The position numbers and the translations under genes are program-made. Positions 22,719 to 34,820 of a stretch of 64,000 nucleotides of DNA are shown here, one piece after another; the first letter of the stretch is position 1, and every line of letters begins with the position of its first letter. This DNA is from Deinandra increscens subsp. villosa (Eukaryota > Streptophyta > Magnoliopsida > Asterales > Asteraceae), in the NCBI GenBank assembly GCA_039602395.1, contig JBCNJP010000006.1, positions 52,665,502 to 52,729,501 on the forward strand, read 5' to 3'. Under the pieces are notes generated by a model. It saw nothing but the letters and a program-made list of their open reading frames with translations. It did no database searches and had not been told where the DNA came from.

Positions 22719-23377
22719 GATGACAATGATGATGGCGGTATTGAGATCTTGTGTTTTGTACTTTAGAAGTAATAGATTGTTCACTTGTTCTTCTATTTTT
22801 GAGGGCCGGATACTTTATTTTTCAGATGTAACATCGTTCAGAATGTTTTGTTTTTTGTCCAGTTTTTTGACTTGCAGTGTCTTGTGCTTTTCTGCTTTAT
22901 ATTATTGTTCATTCTATTGTTAATTGCATACATCAAAAAGCATAAAAAATCATTTATATGTTCTTTTTTTTAACGGCAAATATTTATCTATACCAAATAC
23001 ATCTATTGTACAGTGTTTAATACACCATTGAAGCGTTTAAACTCACAGAGGACAAAGTCTTTATCAAATGAGCTAGTGACTAGTCTCACATTGAGCAATT
23101 ATATGTTTCTTCAAGCAAGCTTTTTTATAAACACTAAAACCAAAGACCCCGTAGAAGACAAAATTTCTGCCCTTGAAAAAACGTTGCTACTAAATCATGA
23201 TAAGAAAGTTACAACTGGAGCTTTAACTTTTCATTGAAACTTATTTCAAGACTCTGTAAGTCTATGGGCTTATAGAAAGTTTCAACCCATTATTCAACTG
23301 ACAAACATCATGTTTTGCCTTATGCCTCGTACAACTGACAAACATCATTGGCAATTGATTTTCTCGTATACTTTGAG
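22719..23377 (+). other. RPL7 3'UTR and downstream spacer
   Basis: The 3'UTR of RPL7 probably ends within about 200 bp of the stop codon. The remainder is AT-rich. One short open frame (23013-23237) has no recognisable domain and I do not call it a gene. Confidence 0.5.
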
Positions 23378-23998
23378 TGATAGACCTCTAGGACATCCTT
23401 GTGGAACTTCTACATATACTAACATGTGGCTGACTTAGACATCTTTTTGTATTCATCCCAAGCATTCAACGCGGTCCCATAGGCCAATTGACGAAGTGGA
23501 GGTGTGCATTGTTGATAGATAATAAAAACACCCGATGTCCCCTAGCATCCCAAGCTAATATGGAAAAGGGTAAGTTACTTCCAAATCATTAGCTATTCGT
23601 ATAAATACTTCTAGATTGACACGAAACATTTCTTAAAAATCCTAGCATCATAGACCGGATTGGCAGAGAAATAATCAACAAGAAGTTCACATGTTCTGTT
23701 CAAAAGTGATAGACCTCTAGGACACCCTTGCTGAACTTGTACATATACAAACATGCAATTGACTTAGACATCCTTAAATAATCATTGCAGGTGTCCGAAG
23801 CGATCTCGTAGGCCATTTAATGAAGTGCGGTTGTGCATTTTTTATTAGTAAAACCCCTGATGTCATCTAGCATCCCAAGCTAATATGAAAAACAGGTAAG
23901 TGACTTTTAAATCATTAGCTATTTGTATAAATACTTCTATAGTGACATGAAAAGTCTATTGAAAATCCTAGCATCATAAGCCGGCTTGGCAAAGAACT
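23378..23998 (+). repeat. ~327-bp tandem repeat of unknown origin
   Basis: Two copies begin GTGATAGACCTCTAGGACA at about 23378 and 23705 and share GACTTAGACATC, the CTAGCATCCCAAGCTAATATG block, AAATCATTAGCTATT, GTATAAATACTTCTA and AATCCTAGCATCAT. The minus strand of both copies starts with a short in-frame stretch (VYV.V.QGCPRGLS), hinting at a decayed coding exon, but I do not recognise the gene. Confidence 0.75.
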
Positions 23999-24568
23999 AA
24001 CTCTTCTTCTTAACCCAGTTAGATTTTTAGTAACTCTAAATAGATAAATAGATGGTTCATAAGGGTCTTACTATTTGCACCCCCCTCAGGCATTCTTTTT
24101 TACTTGTTGCACTCCCCCCTAAACTTTTAGTTAAAGAAAATCAATTCTTGTTCTTTTCTTTTTGTTACTTTTAAACAATATAATGTTTTGTATAGAAATT
24201 ATTCACCATAGAAAGTACTTTTTTAATTTTTAAGAAGTTTTAATGTTTTAATTTACATAAAAAAACGTTTTTACTTTTTTTTTTAAAATCAAAAAATGTT
24301 TTTTTATTTTCATAAAGTTGTTTTTTAATTTTTTTAAAATTGTTTAATTTTGTTTTTTATAAAAACGAGTTGCTTATAATTTTTTATATTACGATTTTTA
24401 TTTTATATGAAGTTAATCTTACTTTATATAAAAATTGGTTTTAAATTGAAAGAAAAAGTTATAGATTTATTCTTAAAAAAAGCAACTATCTTTTTTTATA
24501 AAAACATTATCTGGTTACTATTTAATACATTTTTATAAAAAAGGTAAAATACTAGTTAGAGAAAAACA

Positions 24569-25890
24569 TTATCCGAACTATTCACTGTTGGACGGGAATA
24601 ATCCCAACTGAAAATATTCTTCCTAGCAGTCCCAACTATTTACCATATTTTTTATAATAAACTTTCCGTTAAGTTTTTTTAACCCCGTTAGTCATGGCTT
24701 ACGTGGCATCCTACATGGACTGCCCGGTTGGCATTTTAAATGATGTGGCACCCCCTTTTCCTTTTTACCCCCAAATTGTTTTTGCCCTAATCTGTCAAAT
24801 GATCACTCCAAATCGACGTTCACTCCCACCATCTTCAATTCCACATCGACAATCACTCCAATTCCTGCGTCGTCACCATTCTCCGGCAAGATGTGCAGAA
24901 GACCGGCATCTCCTCCCGAATCCGACAATGTCTCCAGCAATTCCACGAAGATCTATCTACATCCAAACTGTCATCTTTACTGGTTGAACGATTCCGGTGC
25001 ACACTAACATTCTGGTAACTAAAACGCGGTTCACCGGAAACCTGCAATTATTCCGGTAGATTCGGTTTTATTTAATTCATAGATCTTTTCTAATATGAAC
25101 CTTTTGGTTACTATGTGCATTCAGGCATCAGCTTTGACGGTATTCGAAAGCATAATTAGTAGGCCACGGTAGCACCGGAGCTCCGAGAAAACTATTCCGA
25201 TATTCCGATCGTCGGTGTTCCGTTTGATGCGGTAGTTTGATGCGGTAGTTGTGTTTGTCGGATTCCATTATTCCAACAGGTTAGTTCCCACCACAAGTCA
25301 ACCTTTTATTCATTCATTCATTTACAAGCTAACCGTAAAATAAAATAATCACTTAAACCGTCGAATACATCGGTGATTTAAACGTGGCACCGTCTCATAA
25401 CTACCAGGTGCTCGGAGGAAGATATGGAGAAATACGGGATTCATCTACTGGCCCTGTTTCATGTATACCTCGACCCAAAGCTCAAATCGCAGTGCACCAA
25501 GGCCTTATCCAACGACTAACAATTGAGAACATGACTGACGTCCTACAACTCGTGAAGAGATGAAGAAATGACGTTGAGTTTTTTTTCAGCGCAGGAGTAG
25601 GGAGGAAGAAGATGTGCGATTTAGGGTTTTAATCCCAAATCCCCCAAATAGAATTTGGGGTTTTTCTTTAACAAATTGAGAAATAAATAAATACCATATA
25701 AAGGGGAATGCCACGTCATTTAAAATGCCAACTGAACAGTTCATGTAAGATGACACGTAAGCCATGACTAACGGGGTTAAAAAAACTTAACGGAAAGTTT
25801 ATTATAAAAAATATGGTAAATAGTTGGGACTGCCAGGAAGAATATTTTCAGTTGGGATTATTCCCGTCCAACAGTGGATAGTTCGGATTA
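24569..25890. mobile_element. Pack-MULE-like element with captured gene
   Basis: Terminal inverted repeats of about 180 bp (24569-24752 and 25700-25890) share ATCCGAACTAT, CACTGTTGGACGGGAATAAT, ACTATTTACCATA and TAACGGGGTTAAAAAAACTT in opposite orientation. The roughly 950 bp between them is GC-richer than the surroundings and derives from a host gene (next entry). Long TIRs, no transposase and captured genomic DNA are the Pack-MULE pattern. I could not see a 9-bp target duplication, so the superfamily is inferred. Confidence 0.7.
24890..25562 (+). pseudogene. Captured BTB/TAZ (BT-family) gene fragment
   Basis: Three exon-like pieces, 24890-25055, 25124-25279 and 25408-25562, are separated by two GT-AG introns (25056-25123 and 25280-25407). 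Their translations follow the BTB/POZ region of plant BTB-and-TAZ proteins: ILVTK in the first; VFESIISRPR, VPFDAVV and VFVGF in the second; then, after the splice, CSEEDMEKYGIHLLALFHVY and RLTIENMTDVLQLVKR in the third. Stops (for example after SRPR), a small duplication near 25225 and a frameshift before RLTIEN destroy the frame. The TAZ zinc finger and calmodulin-binding end are absent. Retained introns mean the capture was from genomic DNA, not from mRNA. Family assignment is by recognition of the motif order. Confidence 0.7.
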
Positions 25891-26520
25891 TTTAAATCCA
25901 ATTTTCCTTTTTTTTTTTTTATTTTTTTTTATTTTTTACTAATTTTAAGAAGTTTTAATGTTATAATTTACCTAATAAGCGTTTTTACTTTTTTTTTGGT
26001 TATAAAAAAGCGTATCTTTTTTTCATACAGTTGTTTTTTAAGTTTTTAAAATGTTAATTTTGATTTTTATATAAAAACGAGTTGTTTTTAATTTTTTTAA
26101 ACTACGCGTTTTGTTTTTTTTATATGAAGTGTACTTTACTTCTATAAAAATGGGTTTTAAATTGAAAAAACAAAACGTTTTTAGATTTATTCTAATAAAA
26201 AATGCAACTATCTTATAGTAAAGTTTTTTGTACGTTTTGTAAAATGTTCCTTTTTATGTGAAAACTTACGGGTTTTTCTTATTCTAGATAAACACTTTTA
26301 GTAAAATGTATTGTTTCGATGATTTCAAAAGTCATTTTATAGATAGTTTTTTAAGAAAAAGTTGTTTCTTATAAAAATGTTTATTTTATTTATTCATAAA
26401 TAATTTTTTTTTAAAAATAATATTACGTTTAGGGGGGAATCTGAAATTTTTAAAAGTACAGGGAGAGGGTGCAACAAATAAGGGGGGGAGGGGGGGGTGA
26501 ATAGCCTATCCCGGTTCATA

Positions 26521-27504
26521 GATAACAAGAAGGGCTGCAGTCATGGGCTAATTCAAAGGTTGCAACCCTTTCGAAGAACGGTTCCATGTTAGCCAAGGGC
26601 TAGACTAAAGGCCTAGCGTTGTGTGTGATCTGAGACTTGAACTTTGATAGACACTTTATTAAAATAAAAGATACATTTGAGAAAGCCATTATTTCGTCTT
26701 AGTTATAAAATGATCAAATGTGAAAAGCACAACCCATCAAGCACATAATGTTCATGAATTAAGTAGCATAACTCAATTAGGTCATCTGTGTGAAAATCTC
26801 TTTTAAAACAAGGTCAAGTTGATATAAATAATAGCTTTTATTAAAGTTTGAATGTTAAGAAAATAATTAAAAGAAAACGTACATGTGGGATGGGTTTTTT
26901 GTTTAAGTAAATTTGATGAATTATGAAATATGGATATGCATGTGGGGTTGTATTCTGTAAAGAGATGAAATCTCATGTGGTGAGATCCATACACTGTTGG
27001 TTTGGTTGTATTGTAAGTATATCATTTAGTTAACATGTGAATGTCTCAATTCCCTTCTTTTTTCTATAAATAATTAAGTTGCAAATTAAAATCATGACAG
27101 ATTCAATGAAATAATGAATCTTTTTTTTCTTTTTAAAAATGATTAAATTAAATACAAATTAAAATCATGACATATTCCATGATAAAATTTAATTTTAATG
27201 GCTTTCATAATTAAGCCAAACTCTCAATCCAATCGACCGATTAAGTAACCATTCTACCAAGTCATAGGCTTGCCATAGTCGGACCGATTGTTATCACGTG
27301 GTCGTCGATCTATATGACATGAAACCCCCCCCCCCCCCCCCCTCTTAGTATAAAAACAATATAATCTCGAACGACTAGCAATAGTAAATTTAAGACAAAC
27401 TTCATAAAATTTTGACCCCGTATCATATTATACGAAATTTTAACACCAGCCTAATAAACTAATTAAAAGTTTAATGCGTTGTAAAACAACGTGTGAGGTT
27501 ATTG
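26521..27504. other. Intergenic DNA, no gene
   Basis: AT-rich with a homopolymer C run at 27325-27342. No ORF or RNA gene was recognised. Confidence 0.5.
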
Positions 27505-28440
27505 TGAGAAATTTAGTTTGAATAAGAAGGAATCATAATTAGATCTTCAATTAAATGAAGATCTATGGCTCAAAATTTTTCTGGGTATAATTAGAAAGAA
27601 AAACTAAAGAAAACCAATGATACAAGGGTATTTTTGACTTTTTATCAAATCATCCCCATTTTTTAAACCTTCATAACTCTTAGATACGACATTATTTTTT
27701 TAAAAAAATTATACCATAAAAACGAGCGTTTTTTATCTTTAAAATGCATACAGTGTTGTTATATATAAAATTAAAAAAAATTTACTCTTCCGATTGTATC
27801 AAAATGTTCAGATTATTGTGTCATTGTGTCAAAATGATTAGATCATTGTGTCAAAATTGTTCAGATCATTGTGTCATATTGTGTTAAAATGTTCAGATCA
27901 TTGTTTCACATGATGCTAAAAACCGAAAGAATATTTAACTATATATGTAGCAACACTATATATACTTTTGACACGACGACACAATGTTCTGAATATTTTG
28001 ACACAATGATGTGTTAAAATGTTCAGATCATTGTTTCATATGATGCAAAAAACTGAAAGAGTATTTAATTTTATATATAACAACACTATATATACTTTTG
28101 ACACGACGACACAATGACACAATGATCTAAACATTTTGACACAATGACACAATGACCTGAACATTGTGTCAAAATCGAAAGAGTAAAAAAAAAATTCATT
28201 TTTTATATAGCAACACTATATGCGTTTTAAAGATAAAAAAATGCTCGTTTTTATGGTGCAATTTAAAAAAAATAAAATAATGTCGTATGTGAAAGTTATG
28301 ACTGTTTAAAAAAAATAGAGGAAGTAGATAAAAAGTCAACAAAAGTGGCTACGACTAAAATACCTCTCCTTCCTTTTTTACTAGATCAAGATCCAATGGC
28401 TAAAATTCTTTCTTATCCTTCTTACCCAAAACAAACTTCT
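27505..28440. mobile_element. Foldback element with internal repeats
   Basis: The outer arms are inverted: GAGAAATTTAGTTTGAATAA on the left and the complement of GAGAAGTTTGTTTTGGGTAA on the right, with inverted blocks such as AAAAACGAGC(G/A)TTTTT (27720, 28235) and ATAGCAACACTATA. The middle (27800-28165) contains many copies of GTTCAGATCATTGTGTCA and its complement and two near-identical ~125-bp units. No coding capacity and no clear target duplication. It probably belongs with Mutator-type foldbacks, but this is not certain. Confidence 0.65.
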
Positions 28441-28459
28441 CATTTGAACCTCTTCCGTA

Positions 28460-31300
28460 AAACAACAGCCTATTAACAAACAATACGAGAAAAAATAGAG
28501 GGAGAAATAGAGATGATATTTTATTCATCTAGTGTATCTTACAATGTAATACAAATGACTATATATAGGGATGGAGAAATTTGAAGAGAAGGACGAACTA
28601 TATTAGGAACTGATAACCATAATAATATATTATATTTATAATACCCCATAGGTTATCAACTTCATACGCTTTAAGATGATGCCTCATTAAAAACCTTGCT
28701 AGGAAAACCCAGTGGGACAAAACCTCAGCTAAGGGAAAAGAGTGCAGTGCGTATTTGTCTCACCCTCATTTTGACATGTATTTATATGAGTAGCATCGAT
28801 CTTCTGTGAAAAATTGCTCAGTACTTTTGCAGTTGCTGATCGCTCCTTGATCCTTTGATGCGCAATTCCTTAAGCTGACCAATGGTATATGATCTCGTTT
28901 CTTAGCTCTAGTTATCGTTTTCTCACATCATGAAAACTTTCATTGCCTCACTCCTCTTCACATAGATAGCTACCACGAGATCCAAATTGGTGTTGTATAA
29001 CCATGTTGCATTACATTACCTGCATCTGAATGACTAACAAAACTTGTTTCGTTGGGTTAGTAAAATATAAACGTATATCTTAATACCTTCAAATTATATT
29101 CAACACATTCCAACATACCACCATCGGACATGTGCAATATCATGCAAATAAAATTAAATAAATGATATGTCAAGCAAGAAATGGTAGTGCAATAATGACA
29201 CATAGTTGTAGTACTTTCACATTAAAATTTTCTCATTCTTTGAAAACATTTATGTATCCAAGTAATCACATAATCTTTAGCATATATGATGAATGAGTAT
29301 GTCTCCATAGTATACCCTTCAATATAGTTTGATTTATTATACAAATGTGTGACATCTTCATGAGATATAATCAACATGTACCATAAAAACTATAATAGTC
29401 AAGACTGATCTTTCTCGAAGATGGACCATATCTTTGTACCCGAGATAATTATGAGTTAATATCAAACTTAACAAAACTATTTTTAGTCCATACACAAACA
29501 TGTTAAATTTACATAATATATTCTCAAGGATTTATACTAATGCTTAAGACATTTATAATCCATCACAATTCATTATGGATTAATCTCCATCTTGAAAAAT
29601 TATACATATGCATTCACTCATGAGGAGTTTGGATACATAAACTTAATCAAATCAATTTAAAAACTGAAAACATTTTATATGTTTCAATCTATATCATACC
29701 ATTCTTATAAAAAAAATGGTATATCATAATTACCATATGATATTTACTCGTGCACAAGGATTATATCTTTAATATGTTTCAGATACCGTCAAGTATTCAA
29801 CTCTCTTGGGGGTTTATATTGACTTTTGATTATATTTAAGCATTCAACGTATACAAATAATCATAACGTATTCGGATCCAAATGTTTATAAAACAATCAT
29901 AATGTTCTCGAGAACTTACTATACATTATTATAATGGCACTTTAAATCCTCCAGAGATTTTATATATCATCATCAAGTGAGCCATATACATTGGAAATCA
30001 TAATCTTCATAAGACGCATGTCAATTCTCTATTTTATTACCAGACTAATGAACTGTCGGAATCTCATTACATCCACCACTGGAGAATATGTCTCCTCATA
30101 ATCAAACTTAGGCCTTTATGAAAATCCTTGTGCCACCAATTTTCTTTGTATTGCCTGGTTTTATTTTCTCAAATCATGCTTTTGTATAATAGACCTATTT
30201 GTATCCAACATATTAGAGAATTTCCTTCTGCCTGGTTTGCGTCTTTAAATTTTGGCCAATCATTTCGCTTTTCATCACCGACAGATCTTTATTCTTGATC
30301 CTTAACATAAATGTTATCGACGTAGAATTTGTTTCGATTCCATATATGTTTAGACATGATATAATTTATCGAGATCTCTTCATCATTTTTCAGGCACCTG
30401 AGGTTCTTCTGGAATCATCATGTCTAATGTCTTCTTAAGAGACTCTTCTACCAGTACCTCGACTTGACCATCTTCATTACTTGCTCCAATTTTCAAGGAT
30501 ATTTTATTCTTGGAATCAACTAGTCTATCACGATTCAGACGTGCCAAGACTCATTATCAATATGTCCATTTCATTTCTAGACATTAATCTTACTAGGAGC
30601 AATGATAGCTGGTATCTGTGACATAGTCACTCTTTTAGGTCAGTGAATATGTCTGGTAATTGATTCACAATATTTGTGAATGAATTGTCTTTTATATCTA
30701 TGTATTATTCGATAAGACAATGATTAATCATTCAAACTTTTTTTCACTTTCCAGCTGTTTCTCATCTCTCCCTCATGTTGGGAATTATAATCAACAAATC
30801 AGCCATAATATATCTCTCATTTATGGTTATAATTTATTCATTCCCAACATGTATTTTAACCCTTCTTTGAGGTCTTATATTTGTGTGGCATGGTGGATCA
30901 ATTACAATATACACCACATAACCTAAACATTAGTTGGGAAATATTTGGTTCCTGACCAAAACTAATTGTAATGGGGAGCTATAACTTGTTCGCTTGATGT
31001 GAATTGATATTGGAATCAATCTTAGACATTTGATGAACGTCTTCAACAAAAGCAATATTTGTGCGAACTTAAAATATAAGAAATCCAACACTTAATCCAA
31101 CAATCATTAGTATCTTTTCGCAATTAAATCACCAATATTACTAATATGAATATATAATATTCTAGAATAATGTGCTTGCTACCTCATTGGCTAAGCCTCT
31201 AATCATGCAACTTTCAAGTTGCGATTTGATAACCAATTAGACTATGCATCAATTTATAAACACTAAATGGTTATATGTTAGGATATGTGTATCCTTTGTC
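28460..31300 (-). mobile_element. Decayed Ty1/copia element
   Basis: On the minus strand, the 3' internal end is recognisable at 28680-28745 (CCCACTGGGTTTTCCTAGCA with AAGGTTTTTAATGAGGCA), the conserved segment just ahead of many copia polypurine tracts. The LTR seems to follow at about 28645 down to 28460, with a TATATATAG promoter-like site. Reverse-transcriptase sequence is readable near 30015-30150 (VAQGFS and EETYSPVVDV) but is full of stops and frameshifts. A Pro/Glu-rich linker region is near 30380-30520. The 5' LTR was not found. This is an old, inactive insertion. Confidence 0.65.
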
Positions 31301-31499
31301 ACTTCCAGAATTTTAGGGGATTCACAGCCTACTTAAGTTTGTAAAGTATTATATTCACTTAGAGCAAACTTTGCATTTTTAATTGCTAGGAAGAATCACC
31401 AAGTTCTTCAATACATATCACATCATCATTAACTCGGTGTGGTCTAACCGGTCATGCCAACTATTTAAATAATCATGATCCATAAACCTATAGTTTATG

Positions 31500-33671
31500 T
31501 GTCACACCCCAACCGATGACAGAAACGTCAGGGCATGATTAGATTGCCCATAAGCTCATGACAACTAATTTAGTTGAAATAGTTGATAAATTATAAGTTT
31601 CATTAATAACATTGAAAAATACAACGATGCACTACATACTGACAACAAATACAATTTATTTATTAAACTAGGTCCAAAAGCCCTATGCGATAGTATCTTG
31701 AAACATCGACACCTTAGCCTGCAACATGTATAAAATAAAGATGGGTCAACTATAAATAGTTGGTGAGTAACCACAAGTTTGATACATAACATATATTTAA
31801 AAACATGCGTTACGTGTCATATGATAGAATAAGTGAAATATAACATGCTAGAAGACATTAACAACATGAAAGACTAGACATAACCAAAATTGCTAGTATA
31901 AAATGACAACATGAAAGACTAAGCATAAACAAACCTCAATGACATATGATAGATTCCCTAACCCGCATGTTAGACTATATGAAATAATGAAACACGCTCC
32001 AAACACCCAACGCCGAACCGGTCAAGTTGAGTGGGTTGTCAACCGATAAATCTACCTTTGTTGCCCCAGGCCTTACGTTAATGTTTATGCCAAATAAAAG
32101 ACATGACAAACATGACAACCATGACATACTTGACATCCAATGATAAACATGAAAACCTTTTATAAACATAAAAGCCTTTGAAAATCACGTATTGACAAAT
32201 CATGCTAGAAGTCACAAAACACATAATTCACACATAGATCACATACGCATGGTAATTGATAAACTTGGAAGATAACACTTTGAAATAGGATACATGTTGC
32301 AACCCCAAAATGATAAAATGAGAAAAAGGGGCAAGGATTAGTCACTTGGATTAGAAGTTAAGTCCACGAAGCGAAAAGTGAAATTGAAAGGATTAGTCTC
32401 GAAGATTCATCCTAAAAGAATAGAAGGGGACGACATGAATATTGGAATACGAGATTCTAAGCTCTTATGCATTTGGGGAATGAGTTTTAATGTTATAAAT
32501 TGAAGTTTGAAAAAAATGTTAACTTTTAAGAGTAACAATACCTTAGACATTACTAGACATGCTTTGGCCTAATAGGTTATGACACTCTCATCGGGGCATC
32601 CCAGGTAAGCATCCTGGTCCGACTATGGGATTTATGCTAACACTTATGACAAAGACCCCGACTACCGATGTTTTCACCCTTCCAGTTACTACATGTCATT
32701 CACGTCTCAAGTACTATCACTAATTATGTTTGATAAACAATAGGTTTGGTTCTAAGGCTCTTGAAATCCTAAAATGACATTTATGTTCAAAACCTGATTT
32801 ACATATTAGAACGATTAAGAATTAGTTTAATTATTGATTTGTGAAAAACAATCCTAAATCCCCAATCGTTCAATGCATAAGAACGTTAACTTTTGGATTT
32901 TGAAGAATATAGATGAAACTGGACATGATATTTGGACTCGTTGGGCCTAACGAGCCTCTACAAGGCTACACCATGCCTAAAGGCGGCCTAAGCAAGGCAA
33001 CACGTCCTAATGACGTGCCTTTTCAAAGCTAGGTCGTCTAAAGGACAAGCCTTAACAATGCTAGACGTTCTAAGAACGAGCCTTAACAAGGCTACCTAAA
33101 CGAGCCTAAATCATCTAACTAAGAACCTAAATTGAACTAATTAAACTAAGAAAGCGATAGATAAACGAATAACAAAAAGAACGAAAGAAAGAAAGAAAGA
33201 AAGAAAAGAAGAAGAATTACCTCAAAGAAGCTTTTCAAACGAGACAAGCTCGAAGGGCAGCACCTCGCCAAAAGCATAAAAAACTACTACGCACGACACC
33301 TGACGGAGTATGTGCCTAAAATTTGGTTATTCCACTTGTTTATACTCAAACTAGGAGTTGGAAAACTATGAGGGACCTAGAAGAGGTATTTATAGGTGCG
33401 TAAGGGATGCAAATTTCGCTGATGGGGCAATGTGGGACGAAATTCACGCCTTGCAACTCAGTAACAAACATCAAACTTGTTTTTGTGATTCCCGCTTCGT
33501 TATAACTCGGTTTCGCGCACGGTTTTTGCCCACGTTCATCATTTTCAGAGTATTATTATATGGAATAGAGTAATCCAACATTCATGGTGTTGAGAATTGG
33601 ATTTAAACCTTGGATCTTGATGTGGGTCGAGTTTTTGTGTTTTTGAGTTTTTGAAACATACGGATGTTACA
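31500..33671 (-). mobile_element. Gypsy LTR, ~2.17 kb, minus strand
   Basis: On the minus strand the LTR starts TGTAACATCCG (33661-33671) and ends GGGGTGTGACA (31500-31510), the same terminal style as the Tekay-type LTRs later in the window. A purine-rich AAAGTAGGGGAGAC directly before its start (33672 and on) matches the position of a polypurine tract, with CGGGACGAAATTTCC just before that, so this is the 3' LTR. A TATAAATA box on the minus strand is near 33388-33397. About 250-450 bp downstream of it, 32937-33115 is crowded with GCCT, CGAGCCT and ACAAGGCT motifs. A (GAAA)n microsatellite is at 33179-33206. Confidence 0.7.
32937..33115 (-). repeat. Short-motif cluster inside gypsy LTR
   Basis: About eight imperfect ~25-bp units of the form CCTAANNACGAGCCTNNACAA with GGCTA, partly alternating with their complement (for example TCGTCTAAAGGACAAGCC). 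They lie downstream of the LTR's TATA box. Confidence 0.6.
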
Positions 33672-34540
33672 GTCTCCCCTACTTTAGGAAATTTCGTCCC
33701 GTAATTCAGTTAGTAGAGACTGTAGGAAAAAGAATGTGGATGATTAAATGTTATACCGAAAAGTACATTTATACTTAAGAATAAAATTAATTGTAAACGT
33801 TTCCTTTTAAATAATGATATAAACTTGTGACACGAATTTTGACACACGACCAGGGCCAACTCTCGGTCCGACACCTAGCCCACTTTTAAAGCACCACCGA
33901 TGCTTATATATAGGGTGTACCGCAGCTAACCCACCAAATCGTTGCTACTTCAAAAGCGTGATAGTTGCCTACGGAGAGACTCCCTCACACAACACAAAAA
34001 GCTTGGAAAAGGTTTTGATAAGGGAATACTTGACACCACAAGATCCAGACGTAAAATATATAACATGTGATACATTTCACAATGACATGGCATACATGCA
34101 TGGAATGAGTACGATGTCGAGAATCAAAGGTCATAGATGATTCGAAGACGAGCTACATGATTTGACCAAACAACTTGATCAGTAAAGTGAAAGCCACAAT
34201 CTCCCCTACTTTAGGATATCCAAACGAGGAGAGGCACAAGATAGAATAAGAGGTTGAGGGGTTAACATGTATCCATTTAAAAGTGATAACTTGACTAATT
34301 AAAATCAATGTAAGTGAATGTATCCATCAAAATTGAAATCGATGTACCTGACAAAACAATGTCGGATTTCAAATAAGAGAACGCGTTCGATTCTAGCGAA
34401 CTAGATGTGTCGCGACTCACACCCAGTCCGCCTTTCTCGAGGCGCGGGGTCTAGAAGAAATCCCAAAAAAATTCCTTGCTAATACGACAAGACCTCACAG
34501 CTATGACCCAAAATCAATCGCATGGTTAACTAGTATTACA
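33672..34540 (-). other. Remnant internal end of the gypsy element
   Basis: Carries the polypurine-like segment next to the LTR and a second, similar ATCTCCCCTACTTTAGGATA at 34199. Short open frames have no pol or gag similarity that I recognise. Confidence 0.4.
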
Positions 34541-34589
34541 TACAATTAACGGTTATAATTCGTATGAGTCTTGGTTAGCAAGATTGGTA

Positions 34590-34820
34590 AAACATGTGAT
34601 AGTGAAAGCACGTGATAATGAAAAGATGCAATGTTGAAAATATGTGATAAGGTGGTCATGTGATAATGAAAGGGTGTGAAAATGATGGCATGAAATAATG
34701 GAAACATGTGGTAATGATAAATATGAAAATATGTGATAATGAAAGCTTGGGATAGTGAAAACATGAAAGCATGAGATAGTAAAAACATTTGATCATGAAA
34801 ACATGGGATAACGATAGCAC
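34590..34820 (+). repeat. Minisatellite, ~16-20 bp units
   Basis: Ten or more imperfect units of CATGTGATAATGAAAA (variants CATGAGATAGTAAAAA and CATGTGGTAATGATAA). The long open frames on the opposite strand here arise from this repeat and are not genes. Confidence 0.75.

Larger units (their letters stand above)
24062..26512. mobile_element. TIR element with 8-bp flanking repeat
   Basis: The ends are inverted copies of each other over roughly 75 bp: CTATTTGCACCCCCCTC with TTGTTGCACTCCCCCCTAAA on the left, and the complement on the right near 26425-26512. GGTTCATA flanks the element at 24054-24061 and 26513-26520. The AT-rich interior also contains a direct repeat of about 270 bp, left at 24225-24500 and right at 25935-26200. 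A second element with its own inverted repeats sits between these. An 8-bp duplication fits hAT better than Mutator, but the ends are not diagnostic. No transposase remains. Confidence 0.7.
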
